Source: Verticillium longisporum (lineage: Eukaryota; Ascomycota; Sordariomycetes; Glomerellales; Plectosphaerellaceae). Taken from it: a stretch of 64,000 nt of DNA. The position numbers were made by a program, and so were the translations under genes. This document shows, in pieces, positions 35,320 through 46,968 of the stretch (position 1 is its first letter; every line of letters begins with the position of its first letter). The stretch lies in assembly GCA_019188255.1 (NCBI GenBank), contig JAETXT010000007.1:3286001-3350000 (forward strand). Reading direction: 5' to 3'. The notes below the pieces were generated by a model. The model worked only from the letters and a program-made list of their open reading frames with translations. It searched no databases and was not told the origin of the DNA.

Positions 35320-37766
35320 ATGCTCACACATCGCCTCGGCCTCTTGAGCCTTCTGGTCTCATCCGTCTCGGCGTCCTACGTCCAGTATCAGCTTTGTGAC
35401 CCGGCTTCTTCTCGCGTGCCGGTGCCGCCGCCGCAGCAGCAGCTACCGGGCATCTCCAGCCTGAGTGCGAGCATTGAGACCGCCGATGACGGTCACCAGC
35501 ATCTCGCCTGGGTCATTGACCTACTAATTGGCGACGAGCACCACTGCGATCGCCAGGTTTCAAATGTGACCGTCGACTTTACTGTCGAAACTCTCACAGG
35601 CACAGCCCGCTACGAACATCATGTGCTTACCACATGCAAACCGGTTCATCAGGGGCGCTACACAATGGTCAATGCATCTAGCACCTTGGTCACCCAAGAC
35701 CTGGGCCGCCTGAGCCCGCTGTCGACCTTCCATTCGGATATCTACCTGGCCTCTGCTGCGACTGGCGACGGCTTGGTCTGCCTCCAGGCAAACATCACAC
35801 CTGCCTTGCGCCCTACCGTATCATCGACACTGCGCTGGGCTCCTTTTGGCCTCTTCCTCTTCATCCTCGCCGTCGGCATCCTACGCAGCTGATTTGATAG
35901 GCCCATCCGCCTCACAGCAGATGACGAATCAGATGAAGAGGCTCGCTCGGCTCGTCCTGTCCTGCCACATGTAGGCGACTGTCTGCAGTACCTCCAATTC
36001 ATCTTCTTGACCGGCAGCCTCAGTCTTTGGTATCCCGGATTCTACCGCCCAGCCGTCAGCATGCTGAACTGGTACTCTCTGTTCCTCACAGGCCCCATCA
36101 CACACGGTCATGTTTATCCTGGCAGCGCCGACGGTATCTTCGAGATCAACGGTACCTGCGGAGGCACGCACGGCTTCGATCTGATGCACCAGATCGTAGG
36201 CACCCCTGCCACCATGACCACCTGGACAAACTTGGTCATCGCCATGGTCGTTGTTGTTGCCTCGGCTGCTGCGTTACTTGAGTGCACTCGCCTAGCTGCG
36301 CCTCGGATTGGCGAGACCGACATGGCGGCGCAGGCAATCGTCATGAACCATGGTTTTCAACACAGAGTCAACCGCGTTCTCCGCGTTGTTCTTTCATACT
36401 TCACCATGCCTCTCATAGCCCTTTCATGCTACCAGATCACCTACGCCGCCCTGCTGCCTGGCTATCACACATCGCTGGCCGTTCTGTTGATTGTCATCAT
36501 TATCGCTGCGTTTGCCTGGCTTGTACGCCAGATTCCCGCGCGAAGCCTCGGTCTTCTGGTTTTCGACTCCAAGCGGTACCAGCAAGTATCTGCGTCCACG
36601 TTGAGCGACCAGCACGGAAAAGCCTTCATCGTGGTCCTTTTTGTTCTGGCCTTCATCCGCGGCGCTGCCGTGGGCGGTCTGCAGATTACCCCTCTGGTCC
36701 AGTTGCCTATGCTTATTGCCTGCGAGTTGGTGCTTCTCGCTTGTATCTTGGGCTTCCAAGCGTATCCAGCCTGGTCAGTCGGCACAATATCTGCCCTTTC
36801 CAGAGTCGTCACGTTGGCTCTCATGGTCGCCTTCGTGCCTGGGGTCGCCGACATTCATGTCAAGAGCGCAATTGGATACGCTATTCTGCTCATACATAGC
36901 ACGATGCTGTTCTGTGGCTTCCTAGGACCGGCTGTCTATCATTTGGTCGTTCTATGCGCCAGGCACCTTAACGCGTCGAGACCAGAGGTGAGACATCAAC
37001 CCTTTTTGCCAAAATCGCGACTCAAATCAATGAACTCACAGCCAGTCAGGTATACGGCCTCCGCGAACTGCGGCGACGTCAAGTTTCACGGACAGACCTC
37101 AACCGGGCTTATGTCGACTCGCCCAGCCCGGCCGGTCCCGATGCCAACATAAGCGGTGCCCGGACACCTCTTTCCAATAGAACGTTGGGCCGACCGACAA
37201 GCACCAATACGCAGCGCCTCGAGACACCGCAGATGCCTGCGAGCCACTACTTTCGCTCGCCGCGTCCTTCTTCAGTCCGCAGTAAAGACTCCGTAGACCT
37301 TCGTTCCAAGGTCGGGAGTACGACGCAGACCGTATCTTCCAGCTCGTCCCGCGGGCCACCAAGGGCCATCTCGCCACTGGTCAATACCTCTGTCACATTT
37401 GGCGCTATTGTGGAACCGAAGAACGAGTATGACACAGTTTCAACACTTCGAAGCTCGGAGTCTTCGAGCTCATCCTCTTTTAGTGCGGATGGCTCGCCGT
37501 CATCGAGTGGTGAAAGCCAGGGCAGACCGCTGGGGCCGAGGTGGAACGACTACTCGTTCCGAGAATCAGATCTCTATTACATGGTCCCGCAACCAGGAGC
37601 GCCACAGGCGGCGATTGCAACCGAACAACTGACCGAGTCGGCAGCAGTCCTTCCTACGATACGATCCGTGTCGTCCAGCCTCTGGACGAAATTAACAGGC
37701 CAAGGAGCACCGCCAACGGCAGAGGAAAGGGGGTTCAAGGTGGTACGGCCGAACAATGGATTGTAG
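35320..37766 (+). CDS. TRP-like ion channel/flavin-carrier family membrane protein with ML-like domain; in-frame TGA
   Basis: Two exons, 35320-36987 and 37050-37766; 795 codons. A signal peptide (MLTHRLGLLSLLVSSVSA) is followed by an ML-like domain with conserved cysteines (residues 20-165), a first membrane helix (FGLFLFILAVGIL), then the family landmark VGDCLQYLQFIFLTGSLSLW and YPGFYRPAVSMLNW, the EINGTCGG loop, and about eight further hydrophobic helices, ending in a cytosolic Ser-rich tail. Family knowledge: Flc1-3 and S. pombe Pkd2/Trp663 have this arrangement and act at ER, Golgi or plasma membrane in calcium and cell-wall homeostasis. Codon 191 (35890-35892) is TGA, between the first helix and the long loop. 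The same frame continues immediately as FDRPIRLTADDESDEE, so this is a stop within one frame rather than a frame shift. I see no intron of plausible length across it. Confidence 0.85.
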
Positions 37767-38202
37767 CGGCCGTCAGAGCCAACGCGACCGCCAAACTCGT
37801 CTGCACCTCCTGGGGCGCCCAGGTAAAGTGAGCTCCCGCCGGTTGAGAGCTGGAGATGTTGATAGATACCTGAGTGTAGTACAACTTTGAACACTAGCCT
37901 TGTAAATTAAGGAAAAAAGTGCCGGCTCAAGATCACCACCATTTTTTTGTACTTGCATACGTGCAGGCCTCCCTACACTGTATCCCGCTTACGCTCCAAA
38001 CGCGGCTTGAAGAGTACCCCGCCACTAGGACGAGAACCACCCCACCATCGGTCCCTCTTGTAGACTTTATAGGGCGCTGCAACTTCTGCGACGGCGACTT
38101 TCCCAGGGTCGGCGCAAGAAACCGCGGGGCGCTCTCCTCGATCCCTCGGTACCAACACGACCACACTCTCGGTCCCAGTCTTCAAGAGAAGACACAGACG
38201 AG
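37767..38202. other. Spacer and promoter of the Obg-type GTPase gene
   Basis: 436 bp between two plus-strand genes; nothing distinct noted. Confidence 0.5.
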
Positions 38203-39702
38203 ATGCCGCGAGACCCGCTCATCGGCCTTGTCGGCAAGCCGTCTGCCGGCAAGAGCACGACGCTCAACAGCCTGACGGACGCAACGTCCAAAGTCGGTTG
38301 GTAGCCCCTCCTCTTGTTCCTTTTACACGGGCGCAAAAGAAGAAGAAGAAGAAGAAAAAGAAGAAGAGGAAACATGGCAAGATGTGGACAGGCGCGCTGA
38401 CGGATGTATGAACAACAGGAAACTTCCCGTAGGCTCACGCCCCCCAACCTCGCCGACCGAAAAACACGTCCGACTGACAAGACATTGATGATGACAGCTT
38501 CACAACGATCGACCCGCAGCGCGCGATAGGCTACCTCCAGATCCCGTGCGCGTGCGCGCGGCACGGCGTGTCGGAGAGGTGCAAGCCCAACTACGGCTCG
38601 TGCGTCGAGGGCACGCGGTCGGTGCCGATTGAGCTGCTCGACGTGGCGGGCCTGGTGCCGGGGGCGCACCAGGGCAAGGGGCTCGGGAACAAGTTCCTCG
38701 ACGACCTGCGGCACGCGGACGCGCTGATCCACGTCGTCGACGCCAGCGGCACGGTGGACGCCGAGGGCAAGGAGACGCGCGGGTACGACCCCTCGGTAGA
38801 CATTGCCTGGCTGCGCAGCGAGATTGTGGCGTGGATCAAGGGCAACCTGTGGGAGAAGTGGGGAGCATCCGGCGGCGGCACGTGGCCATCAAGGCGACGG
38901 CCGTCGAGACGCTGCAGAACCAGTTCTCGGGCTACGGGTCGACGGCGACGGTCGTGGCGCGGGCGCTCGACCGGCTCGGCGTGCGTGAGCCGCTCGAGGA
39001 GTGGGACGAGGCCATGGTCGACCGCGTCGTCAACGCGTTTACGGACGAAAAGTTTCCGACCGTCATTGCGCTCAACAAGATTGACCACCCGGACGCCGAC
39101 AAGAACATCAGCAAGATTGCCAAGATGCAGAACCCCGACACGATTGCCGTGTGCTCGGCCATTTCGGAGATTTTCCTGCGCAAGATGGCCAAGCAGGGGT
39201 ACATCAAGTACACCGAGGGCAGCGAGTTTGTCGACACGCGCGAGGACCTCATCGAGCAGGGCGACCCGACGGGCGGCGGGCTCAAGGAGCTCGACGAGAA
39301 GAACCGGAACCGGATCGAGAACCTCAAGGACATGGAGCTGTACCGCTTCGGGTCGACGGGCGTCAAACAGGTGCAGTCCAAGGCGGCGGGCCTGCTGGGG
39401 CAGGTGCCCGTGTTCCCCGTGCGCAACACAGCGAAGGTCTCGTCGGGCGCCAGCGAATCCAAGGCCGTCTTCCGCGACTGCGACCTCGTCAAGAAGAACT
39501 CGACCGTCGGCGACGTGGCGCGCAAGGTCATGGGCGACGCTCCCGTGGCCTTTGTCGAGGGCAGCGGCGCCACGCGCGTGCCCGAGGACGACCCCGTGTC
39601 CGTCGGCAATCACGATGTGGGGTACCCTGCGATTGCGCATGTTACCAGAGGCGCTGCTGACCGTCATTGCAGATCCTGTCGTTCAAAGTGGGTAGAGCAT
39701 GA
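38203..39702 (+). CDS. Obg-family GTPase of the YGR210C type; 10-nt microexon and one frame break
   Basis: Exons: 38203-38296, 38419-38428, 38498-39616, 39673-39702. The second exon is 10 nt; with it the protein reads through the switch I region as VGNFPFTTIDP. Motifs are G1 [12 protein letters not shown] (residues 8-19), G3 [15 protein letters not shown]4 ALNKID, and a C-terminal TGS-like end [13 protein letters not shown]. Family knowledge: yeast YGR210C belongs to the Obg/YchF subgroup of TRAFAC GTPases, probably linked to ribosome function, substrate unknown. One G is missing in the run at 38860-38863: the frame must shift there from WEKWG to [18 protein letters not shown]. The restored sum is 1,254 nt, 417 residues. 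Intron 1 carries a GAA/AAG-rich tract (about 38334-38370). A long open frame on the opposite strand is a composition shadow. Confidence 0.93.
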
Positions 39703-41455
39703 ACAACGATGGCTCCCATCTCTACCATCTGCGCCGCTCCCCGTGATGTGTGTGATTTTTTCTTTTTGCCCCGTTCTTTCTGCGACCACCAGCCGAGTGA
39801 TATGCCAGCCTTCACGATGCTCCTCTGACTGTGGTGCGGACTGCAGCTCACTGCAGCGACCTCGAGGACCAACTGTTCGTTCACATCCGGGTTGGAGGCG
39901 GTCAGTCACGATATGCCAGGAAAGTACAGGCGCCACACGAGCATGGCAAGCCACAGCAAGCCACAGCAATCCCTCCGCCGCCAGCCGCCGTCAGATCGAT
40001 AGCGCCGTCAGCATTCCAGAGGAACCAGAGGAAGCAGGCCACACGACGTGACGAGCGAGAACAGGTCTCACCTCGCCAACACGCACGCATGCATACATGC
40101 ATCGCATGGTCGGTCCACGTCTCATGGCGTCTCTGGTGGTCGACTTTGCAATCGCTCTTCCCCTGCGACACCTGACCCGCCCTGCCCCGAGTCGAATCCC
40201 TGAGTCGAATCCGGCTTTGGAACCCCTCCCAGCCCGCCGGCGCAAACAAGAAGAAACTGGCATGGCGATGATGGCCGGGGAGGGAGAATGGGAGGGGGAA
40301 GGGGCAGGGCGCCAATCGCTGCGTGTTGCGAGAAACAACCCCCCACTATGCCGAGCTGGCGTACGCGTCCCATCAGGTCCCAGGACTTGACCCTCCAGGC
40401 TCGTGAGCACACACATGCACATAACCCTGGGAGCTGGCGGGGAACGGAATAAGGTAGATAGACGGCCAGCAGTCGTTGTCGACATGGCCCTTTTTTGGAA
40501 CTTTCTTCTCTGTCCTAACCTGTAGAATGAATAGTGTGCAGCAGCGAATGGACCAACAGCCCGTCGACCACTTTTTTTTTTCCCTTCCCCTTGCAAGGCT
40601 GGCTGGCATTTTTTGCTTGACGGAAGCGTCGACTTGCGTGATGACTCTCTCACATGCGATATCAATCAGTCTTCTTATTTTCTGCTTCCCATGTCTCTGA
40701 CCCGTTCGGTTTGGCCGGGCTCGGGCTGGCTGAAGCGGCCGCCCAGAAATAGGACCTCCAGATGGCTGGAAGCTCATTTCGTCAAGTGACATCATGGCAG
40801 GGATTTACGTCAAGCGCAGCCTTAGCGTCGCAGCGTCAGAGCGTCAGAGCGACAAGGGCCTTGACCTCCATGCACCCTTTCTCGAGTGCCGTCCCATGAC
40901 ATGGTTGCTTAGCTGAGATTCAAGGCCCTCCCTTGACAGTTTGTTATTCAGTGGCGATGCACGGAAGACAATCATCACTCGACGAAAAAAATAATGTAGC
41001 GGGCGATGATGGGTATCGATTGATTAAGTTAGAGAGCATTGGTACACGGCGCTTTCCCCTGTCCTTGGGTCCCCCGAAGCGTCCGTCGCAAAACTAAAAG
41101 TGAGAGAGACAGAGAGATAGAGAGAGAGAGAAAGCCCGTTGCGGTGAGAGAAAAATGCGGCCGTGATGAGCGTCGATTGATTCTTGACGAATGATGGGCA
41201 CCCTTGCAGAGGCTCAGCCTGCAGTGGGCCGAAAACGCCAAGGCGAGTGATGAGGTTGGGTTGTTTCCGGCGTTGCCGGGTCGGGGTAGTTTGGGTGAGA
41301 TTTGGAGGAGTGGGTTGCGTTTTCGCTACTTTGCTACGCAGCCGTGGCGGACGCGCTTACGGAGCACGGTAGTCGTCGGCCATTGTCGAGACTTCCGTTC
41401 ACCGCGGCGCATCGCATCGGCCGGTCGAGCTCGAGCGATGTCGAGACGGGCAAGC
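39703..41455. other. Convergent spacer between the GTPase and PMP3 genes
   Basis: 1.75 kb between two 3' ends. It holds a purine-rich GAGA stretch at about 41101-41134 and a run of T at 40572-40581. No coding or RNA gene recognised. Confidence 0.5.
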
Positions 41456-41721
41456 TTAGTACTTGAGAATGATGTACAGAGCGTGGATGATGCCGGGAAT
41501 GTAACCTGGGATGATGTGTTAGTGAGATGCTGCGACTACTGCTACGACACGAGGCCGACGAGACCGACGAGGCCGACGAGAGCCAGCGTGGACGTACCGA
41601 GAATGGTCAACAGGATGTTGATGAGGAGATCAGCTCCGCAGCCGCGCTCGAGGAAGACACCGACGGGGGGCAGGATGATGGCAAGAAGAATCTTGCAAAT
41701 GTCAGAGGCGGTGAAAGGCAT
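41456..41721 (-). CDS. pmp3: Plasma membrane proteolipid 3 (PMP3/UPF0057)
   Basis: Two exons, 41721-41598 and 41505-41456, encode 57 residues, the usual family size. Two hydrophobic helices are joined by a short loop: ICKILLAIILPPVGVFLERG (the PPxGVxLxxG signature), and DLLINILLTILGYIPGIIHA ending LYIILKY. The intron falls in the codon of Gly42. Family knowledge: Pmp3/SNA-type proteolipids reside in the plasma membrane, and their loss depolarises it and makes cells sensitive to cations. The intron of 92 nt contains GACGAGGCC-like repeats (plus strand 41551-41580). Confidence 0.95.
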
Positions 41722-42243
41722 GTTGACTGTTGTTGATGGGACACGAGGTCGGTGCGATAGATGGGTATTGTGTAAGAGTGGTGAGCACAATTGGTTGAAG
41801 CTTTGTTGATGGAGAGAAGGCACTGTTGGGAGACATGGAGGGGAGGGGAGAGGGTACAACTTAAATAACGTCCGACGAGGACGAGAGAGGCAGCCGTGTA
41901 CATGGTACCTTGGCGCCTGCCCACCTTCTGGGCTCTCTCTGTGCCCAGCTCACACGAATAAAGTCCGGCAGGACCAGTTCGTCCAAGTGACGGATGTGAT
42001 GTGGACGCGCATGGAGCCAGAGAGCTAAAGGAGCCTAAGGGTAGACCCAGCCTCAGGTAGGCAAAAGCCATCCCCCCATGCCATGCCTTCCCCGTCGAAT
42101 CCGTCTCGCCCACACACCCCTGCGAGGCCGCCCCGTCCGGCGCTGTCAGGAGGGCAGGAACGAGGAGCGAACTGCACCACCCAATGTGCGTCATCGACTC
42201 CTTCCAGGTTTGCACCCATTGCACGACCACCACCCTACCAGCC

Positions 42244-42284
42244 CACCTGCCTAGGTAGCCTGCCTAGGTACGTAGGTAGGTACA
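42244..42284. repeat. GGTA/TACC cluster between PMP3 and GPI11
   Basis: CCTAGGTAGCCTGCCTAGGT followed by further GTAGGTA units. Confidence 0.85.
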
Positions 42285-42999
42285 CCAGGAAGAGAGCTCC
42301 CAGCGCTCCTCGTCCTCAGCCAAGCCCGAGCTGTCCACCTCAGGTCTTGCATGTGTATGTGTCTGCCTCCCAGTTGCGCGTCGCGCCAAGCTTCCCGGGT
42401 TATGTTCTTCTGCATCTGCGCCGACGGCAGTGCTGCTTCCCTTCGTTCGCCAGCAGCACGAGCAGCACGAAACTTGCAAAGGCCAGTCAGTGCACGAGCG
42501 GCCGGCCCGGCCAAGGCGAAGTAGCAGCACCCCACCCATCCCAAGACCCATGATCCATTCATGCTGGTCCCCCAAATTGATTGCCCAGCACTACGTCATC
42601 TGCCGAAATCCCAGCTGGGCGACTACCGGCATTCTGACTGGTTCACTTCCACTGTCAACCAAAGCCCTGTCAACGTCAACCGACAGAGGCGTAGATGCGA
42701 CAGCCCGCCTCCGTGCGCCACAGGACGCTCGTCGCCGCGCCACACAAGCTCCATTTTCAAGGCGCAATCATGACGCTCAGCCACATCTGCCAGTCAGGAA
42801 CCTTGTCAACGAGATTGATCGATCACAAGGCGCAAGCGAAGGATTAGCCAGCCGTCTCGCAAATTGTGGGTAAATCCAAAGGGACCGAAATCTGCGGTTT
42901 CCCCTTACTCGAATCGCCTTGCTTGGCTTTTCACTGCGTTGATGTCGGTCTCGCCGCAAATATGACGACAGGGGAAAACACGCCTGCTTGCCGCGCTGG

Positions 43000-43014
43000 C
43001 CCCCCCCCCCCCCC
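43000..43014. repeat. Homopolymer run of 15 C
   Basis: Fifteen consecutive C on the plus strand, the longest C run I noticed. Its length is doubtful given the homopolymer errors elsewhere. Confidence 0.9.
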
Positions 43015-43794
43015 TGGTTCAGTACACGCGGCCTGCTCCGCTTCCTGATCGAGGCCGGCCGCCCGCTCCATCTCATCAAGATGAGCACAAGCGAGAGCTG
43101 GTCCGTAAATAGGGCTGAGCATGATGTGTGCCGCGCTTCGACGCCAGCATGGCATCATCATGGCCCCGTAGCACTTTGATGTTTCGCCGCACACCAGCCA
43201 CACCACATAACTGCGTAAGGTACACATACTTGTACACACACCCCAAGGCAGGGCGGCACCGAATGATGTGCGCACCCAGATCGGATGCCAAAGATCTAGC
43301 CCCCGGCCCCTCGTGCCTGTCTGTACCTGACTCGTCAGTGGCTTCGTTGCTATTCACAGGGCCAAGCCTAAAAACAGGCACATCCAAGCCGCTACGACGA
43401 GTATTTCGTGCACGGCCGTCCAGGCCTTGTGTTTGATTTGCGTCTACTTTTTGCTGGCTTGTACAGGGAAGCCCAATTCTTGGTGCGTCTGGTGCTTGGC
43501 ACTCTGGAGCCGAGGCTCCGGTCTCATATTCACCCCATCAAACATGCCAACATTTGGCTGGTGGCCAGCATCGCAGGAAACCTCTCTCGGAGCACATGCT
43601 TGCCAAGCCTGTCGACATCTCCCGTCTCGTTGTGTCCGTCTTTCTATCTATATCATTCCTCACTGTATGTGATGGTACATGACCCGTGACCGATATAATC
43701 ATCGACTCTGCCGTGAGGTTCATGTTTTTAGGGGTGTGAGAGTGCGGCGTCGGCGTAAGAGGAGCTCGCAGTCTTCCTTGCGCCTTGTTCTGCT

Positions 43795-44650
43795 CTACTC
43801 TTCCTTGTCGTCCCGCTCCACGCGGCTGACCATCCTCTTGCCGAACAGCAGGAACCCACCCGTGACCTTGCCGGCCACGTAGCCGGCGTACAAGCCGTAG
43901 AGAATGGTGACGGGCCACTTCTGCCACTCGCGGTCCCAGTCGAGAGGGATGGGGACGGCGCCGAGCCAGGCGCCGAAGAGCGCGCCGGCGAGGCCGCCAA
44001 AGGTCTCGTCCCAGGGGGCCATGGCCGAGCCGATGGCGAGCCAGGCGCTGGCCTCGACGCCGTGGACGTAGAACAGGGGGAAGAGGGCCAGGAGGGCGAG
44101 GTTCGTCGAAAGCAGGAGCGTGTGCGGGATGTGCGTGAGGAAGGGCGCGCCGAAGAGGACGAACGCGAGGTGGAGGGCGGGCGTGACGAGGGCCGTCATG
44201 AGGAGCGACAGGAAGAGGGCCTGGTGGACGGGTAGCATGGTTAGTACACATGTGCTGCGAGAGCAATGGGGACAGAGAGAAAGAGAGAGAGAGACTCACG
44301 ATGACGGGGTTCGGCCCGCTGCCATCCTGCTTCTTCTTCTCGCCGGGCCTAGCCTTCCGCGCCGGCTTTGCATCTTGGCTGCCGGCGGCGGGGAGGCAGA
44401 GCGAGACGTAGGCCACCTGGACGGCGGCGACGATCGGCAGCGTTGTCACCAGCACGCGGACGGGATCGGTGACGAGGGCGTTGAATTGGCTCCCGAAGAG
44501 CGCCAGGAGGACGACGGGGTGGACGTAGCGGCCGGCCTGGCCAGCCGGCGTCTGCTGGATCGGAACGGGCTGCAGGGCGGCGGCGGCGGCGGTAGCCGTC
44601 GTGAGCTTGGTCGGCGTGGAGGCCATGGTCACGGGGTCTACCAATGGCAT
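43795..44650 (-). CDS. gpi11: GPI11/PIG-F, subunit of GPI ethanolamine-phosphate transferases
   Basis: Two exons, 44650-44300 and 44220-43795, giving 258 residues (250 if the second ATG at 44626, in a better context, is used). The protein has six or so hydrophobic helices and the PIG-F/Gpi11 signature near the C-terminus, PIPLDWDREWQKWPVTIL, followed by GYVAGKVTGG. The loop after helix 2 is Lys-rich (KPARKARPGEKKK). Family knowledge: Gpi11/PIG-F is an ER membrane partner that stabilises Gpi13/PIG-O and Gpi7/PIG-G in adding ethanolamine phosphate to GPI precursors. The intron is pyrimidine-rich with a CT microsatellite right after the donor (44299-44270). Confidence 0.92.
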
Positions 44651-44977
44651 GGTGGTGGTGGTGGCGGAGGGCAGAGTTCCATGGACAGCGCTTTTGGGTC
44701 GGCTGCTGGTGAGGCAGAGCACGGCACACGATGTCCAGAACTCGTCGCGCTTTCATCAGGGTCCTCGCGATGGTCACATGGTGATAGCGATAAGGCAGCC
44801 CCTCCCTCGCCGAGCGGCTCAGCTTCCGAGAATCAGCAACGAGAACAATCTCCGGCGCCCAGATGACGATGCACTAGACGACGGGCGGGAGACGTCTTCG
44901 TCCGGGATGGTGCCGATCCTCGTCCAAGAGAAATATTGTCAAGGTTCATTCATCAGGTGTATAACTTGTCAAGCAGG

Positions 44978-45034
44978 AGGTACTCTAGGTAAGTACCTAG
45001 GCAGGCTAGGTAGGTAAGGTAGGTAGGCACCTAG
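44978..45034. repeat. GGTA/TACC cluster between GPI11 and the small mitochondrial gene
   Basis: AGGTAGGTAAGGTAGGTAGG flanked by CCTAGG palindromes. Confidence 0.85.
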
Positions 45035-45760
45035 GGAGGCTCGTCGGGATAATCAGGGCCCCCATCATTGGCCAGGAACGTGCAGTGGTGAGACTCCCAT
45101 TCGCCGAGAATCCAGACACCGAGGGCGGCCAATGAGGTGCGACTCGGCCGTCTCCGATCAGCCCATATGATGCCACCCGCACCACGAAAAGCGAACAAAC
45201 CACACCACACGCAAGCTGACATCGTCAGGTCGACCGATTGCTCTCCCTGCCCTCTGCCTTTGCCTGAGCTTATTGCGGCCAGCTCGTTCAGATGCGTGCA
45301 GCTGGGCTGGTGTCGCTGTCGTATGTTACGGCTACGTATGACACGGCGACGGCAGGTGGGTGGCATGATCTGCGCTATTCGTGCGCGCCGGGTTCCTGAC
45401 GACAACGGCAATGCCACGGGCAAAGTTGTCCACCATCTGCCCATCTTGACTTTGCGGCAAGGGGAAGCCGGCGCATTCAGGAACAGATCCCCAGATCCCG
45501 ACCACAGCGGCGGGAGATCGCACATGCCGTGGTCGTGATATAAGATGTGCCGTAGACTGGTGTGTTTGTTTGGACTGTCTCTGCTCTCATCATCACCAGC
45601 AACAGCTTCAGCTTCGACTCGAAACCAACAAACCAGCCTCTCCACTCAACCATTGTGTCTTGTTTTGACGACATCTCCACTCACAGTCAACTTTGACGAC
45701 CCCAAGTGTACACATCTTTGAGACCAACTCTCCTCACAAACACACAACTCCACCATACAA

Positions 45761-45799
45761 ACCTCACCACCAAACCTCACCACCAAACCTCACCACCAA
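45761..45799 (+). repeat. Three 13-bp tandem repeats in a 5' leader
   Basis: Three perfect copies of ACCTCACCACCAA, ending eight bases before the ATG at 45808. Unstructured CA-rich leader sequence is normal for highly expressed fungal genes, but exact tandem repetition is less so. Confidence 0.9.
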
Positions 45800-45807
45800 A
45801 CATCACC

Positions 45808-46137
45808 ATGTCTGCCTTTGTCGCCCGCTCTGCCCTCCGCGCCACGCAGCGCAGGCAATTCTCCCTCCTCACCAACATGCGCAACATGGCCCGCACCTTT
45901 GAGCCTCATCCCTTCCAGAGGATGACGACCGCTCAAGCGGCGAAGCCAGACTACTCCAAGATGTTCAAGAACCGCGTCTTCAACGCTACCATGTATGTTT
46001 CCTTGGCCTCGTCTCGGGTCTCTTGACCACCTCGAAGCAGCTCGACTAACAAGTCTTCCAACAGCTATGTTCCCATGATGTGCGCCATGCTCGGCTGGCC
46101 CTACGCTGCCGCCATGATCGTGGACGGCCGCGTCTGA
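45808..46137 (+). CDS. Small probable mitochondrial membrane protein, 85 residues
   Basis: Two exons, 45808-45992 and 46065-46137; the 72-nt intron has a GACTAAC branch site. I do not recognise the family. The first 30 residues (MSAFVARSALRATQRRQFSL and on) are rich in Arg, Ser and Ala without acidic residues, a textbook mitochondrial presequence. The C-terminal 25 residues form one hydrophobic helix (IYVPMMCAMLGWPYAAAMIV). It ends VDGRV. The size, presequence and single helix fit a small accessory subunit of an inner-membrane complex (ATP synthase, respiratory complex or assembly factor), but I cannot match it to a known one. The CA-rich leader suggests high expression. Confidence 0.8.
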
Positions 46138-46968
46138 GCTGCTCTGTCGCGACAGTTTCGCATTGTCAAAGACGCCGGGAAGAGGAGAATAATACATTCA
46201 TCTTCTTGCGATGGCCTGGGACAGCCAGGAACATGGCTGTTCATTTTTCTTTTTTTGTTGACACATGCAAAGCTACCGCTGAATACCACATTTGTACATA
46301 CAGCAAACATTCTGCATAGAAGAAGGCGTTTAGGGATGGGAGCAGTCGCTCGATTTGGGATTCCGGATCAATCAATTTACTTTAAAAAGAAGAAAAGCAC
46401 ATGCACCTGAAGCAATAATTCGGCAGTTGAGTTGTCGGGGCACATCATGGCAACTATAGAGGCGCCATCACTATAAAAAAAAGGGGCCGTGAACCGTGCA
46501 CAGCATGGTTCCCCTTTGGGCTAGACCCCCAATTCGCGCCCCTGCAGCTTTCCCCAAGTGTCACCGCGTCGTGCCTGTCTGGAGCTCGCTCTCCTTGAAG
46601 TAATCTGAATGCCATTCCACCGACTTCGAACCCACCACAGACGACGGCCGTTGCCCTGCCTTGATACCTCACCGTCACCATCAGCGAAGCGTGTCTCCTT
46701 TTGTCCACTTTCGAGTCATCTGCGTGGCGCCAACTTGTGCTTTCGTCGACAAAGTCACACCACCCACCCCCATCTCGTACCTTGGCGAGACCCGACCGAC
46801 CCTCCGATACCTTGCTTCACGAGCCAACCCAACAGAACACACACAAGACCTCGCACATCGACTCCGACCGACGACGTCTGCCAGAGCCCGCCGTCCCCTC
46901 CACAACAGAGGACCCAATCTACCCCCACGTAGGCGAGGCCGCCCCCGGTCTCCCATGCCTCGCGCGAG
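46138..46968. other. Promoter region of ARP1
   Basis: 831 bp between plus-strand genes. The last 350 bp are C-rich leader. Nothing else noted. Confidence 0.5.

Larger units (their letters stand above)
41722..43794. other. Spacer upstream of PMP3 and downstream of GPI11
   Basis: 2.07 kb. Contains the PMP3 promoter, a GGTA/TACC cluster at 42244-42284 and a run of 15 C at 43000-43014. No coding sequence recognised. Confidence 0.5.
44651..45807. other. Divergent promoter region
   Basis: 1.16 kb between the GPI11 start and the small mitochondrial gene. A GGTA/TACC cluster is at 44978-45034. The last 100 bp are C/A-rich leader with three 13-bp repeats. Confidence 0.5.

Noticed and set aside
35817..35902. 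Intron removing the TGA of the TRP-like gene (GTATCA to GATAG)
   Set aside because: It would delete the first membrane helix after the ML-like domain, and the branch-like CTGAT is too close to the acceptor.
38591..39667. 358-codon open frame opposite the GTPase
   Set aside because: Antisense shadow of a GC-rich coding exon, with no family resemblance.
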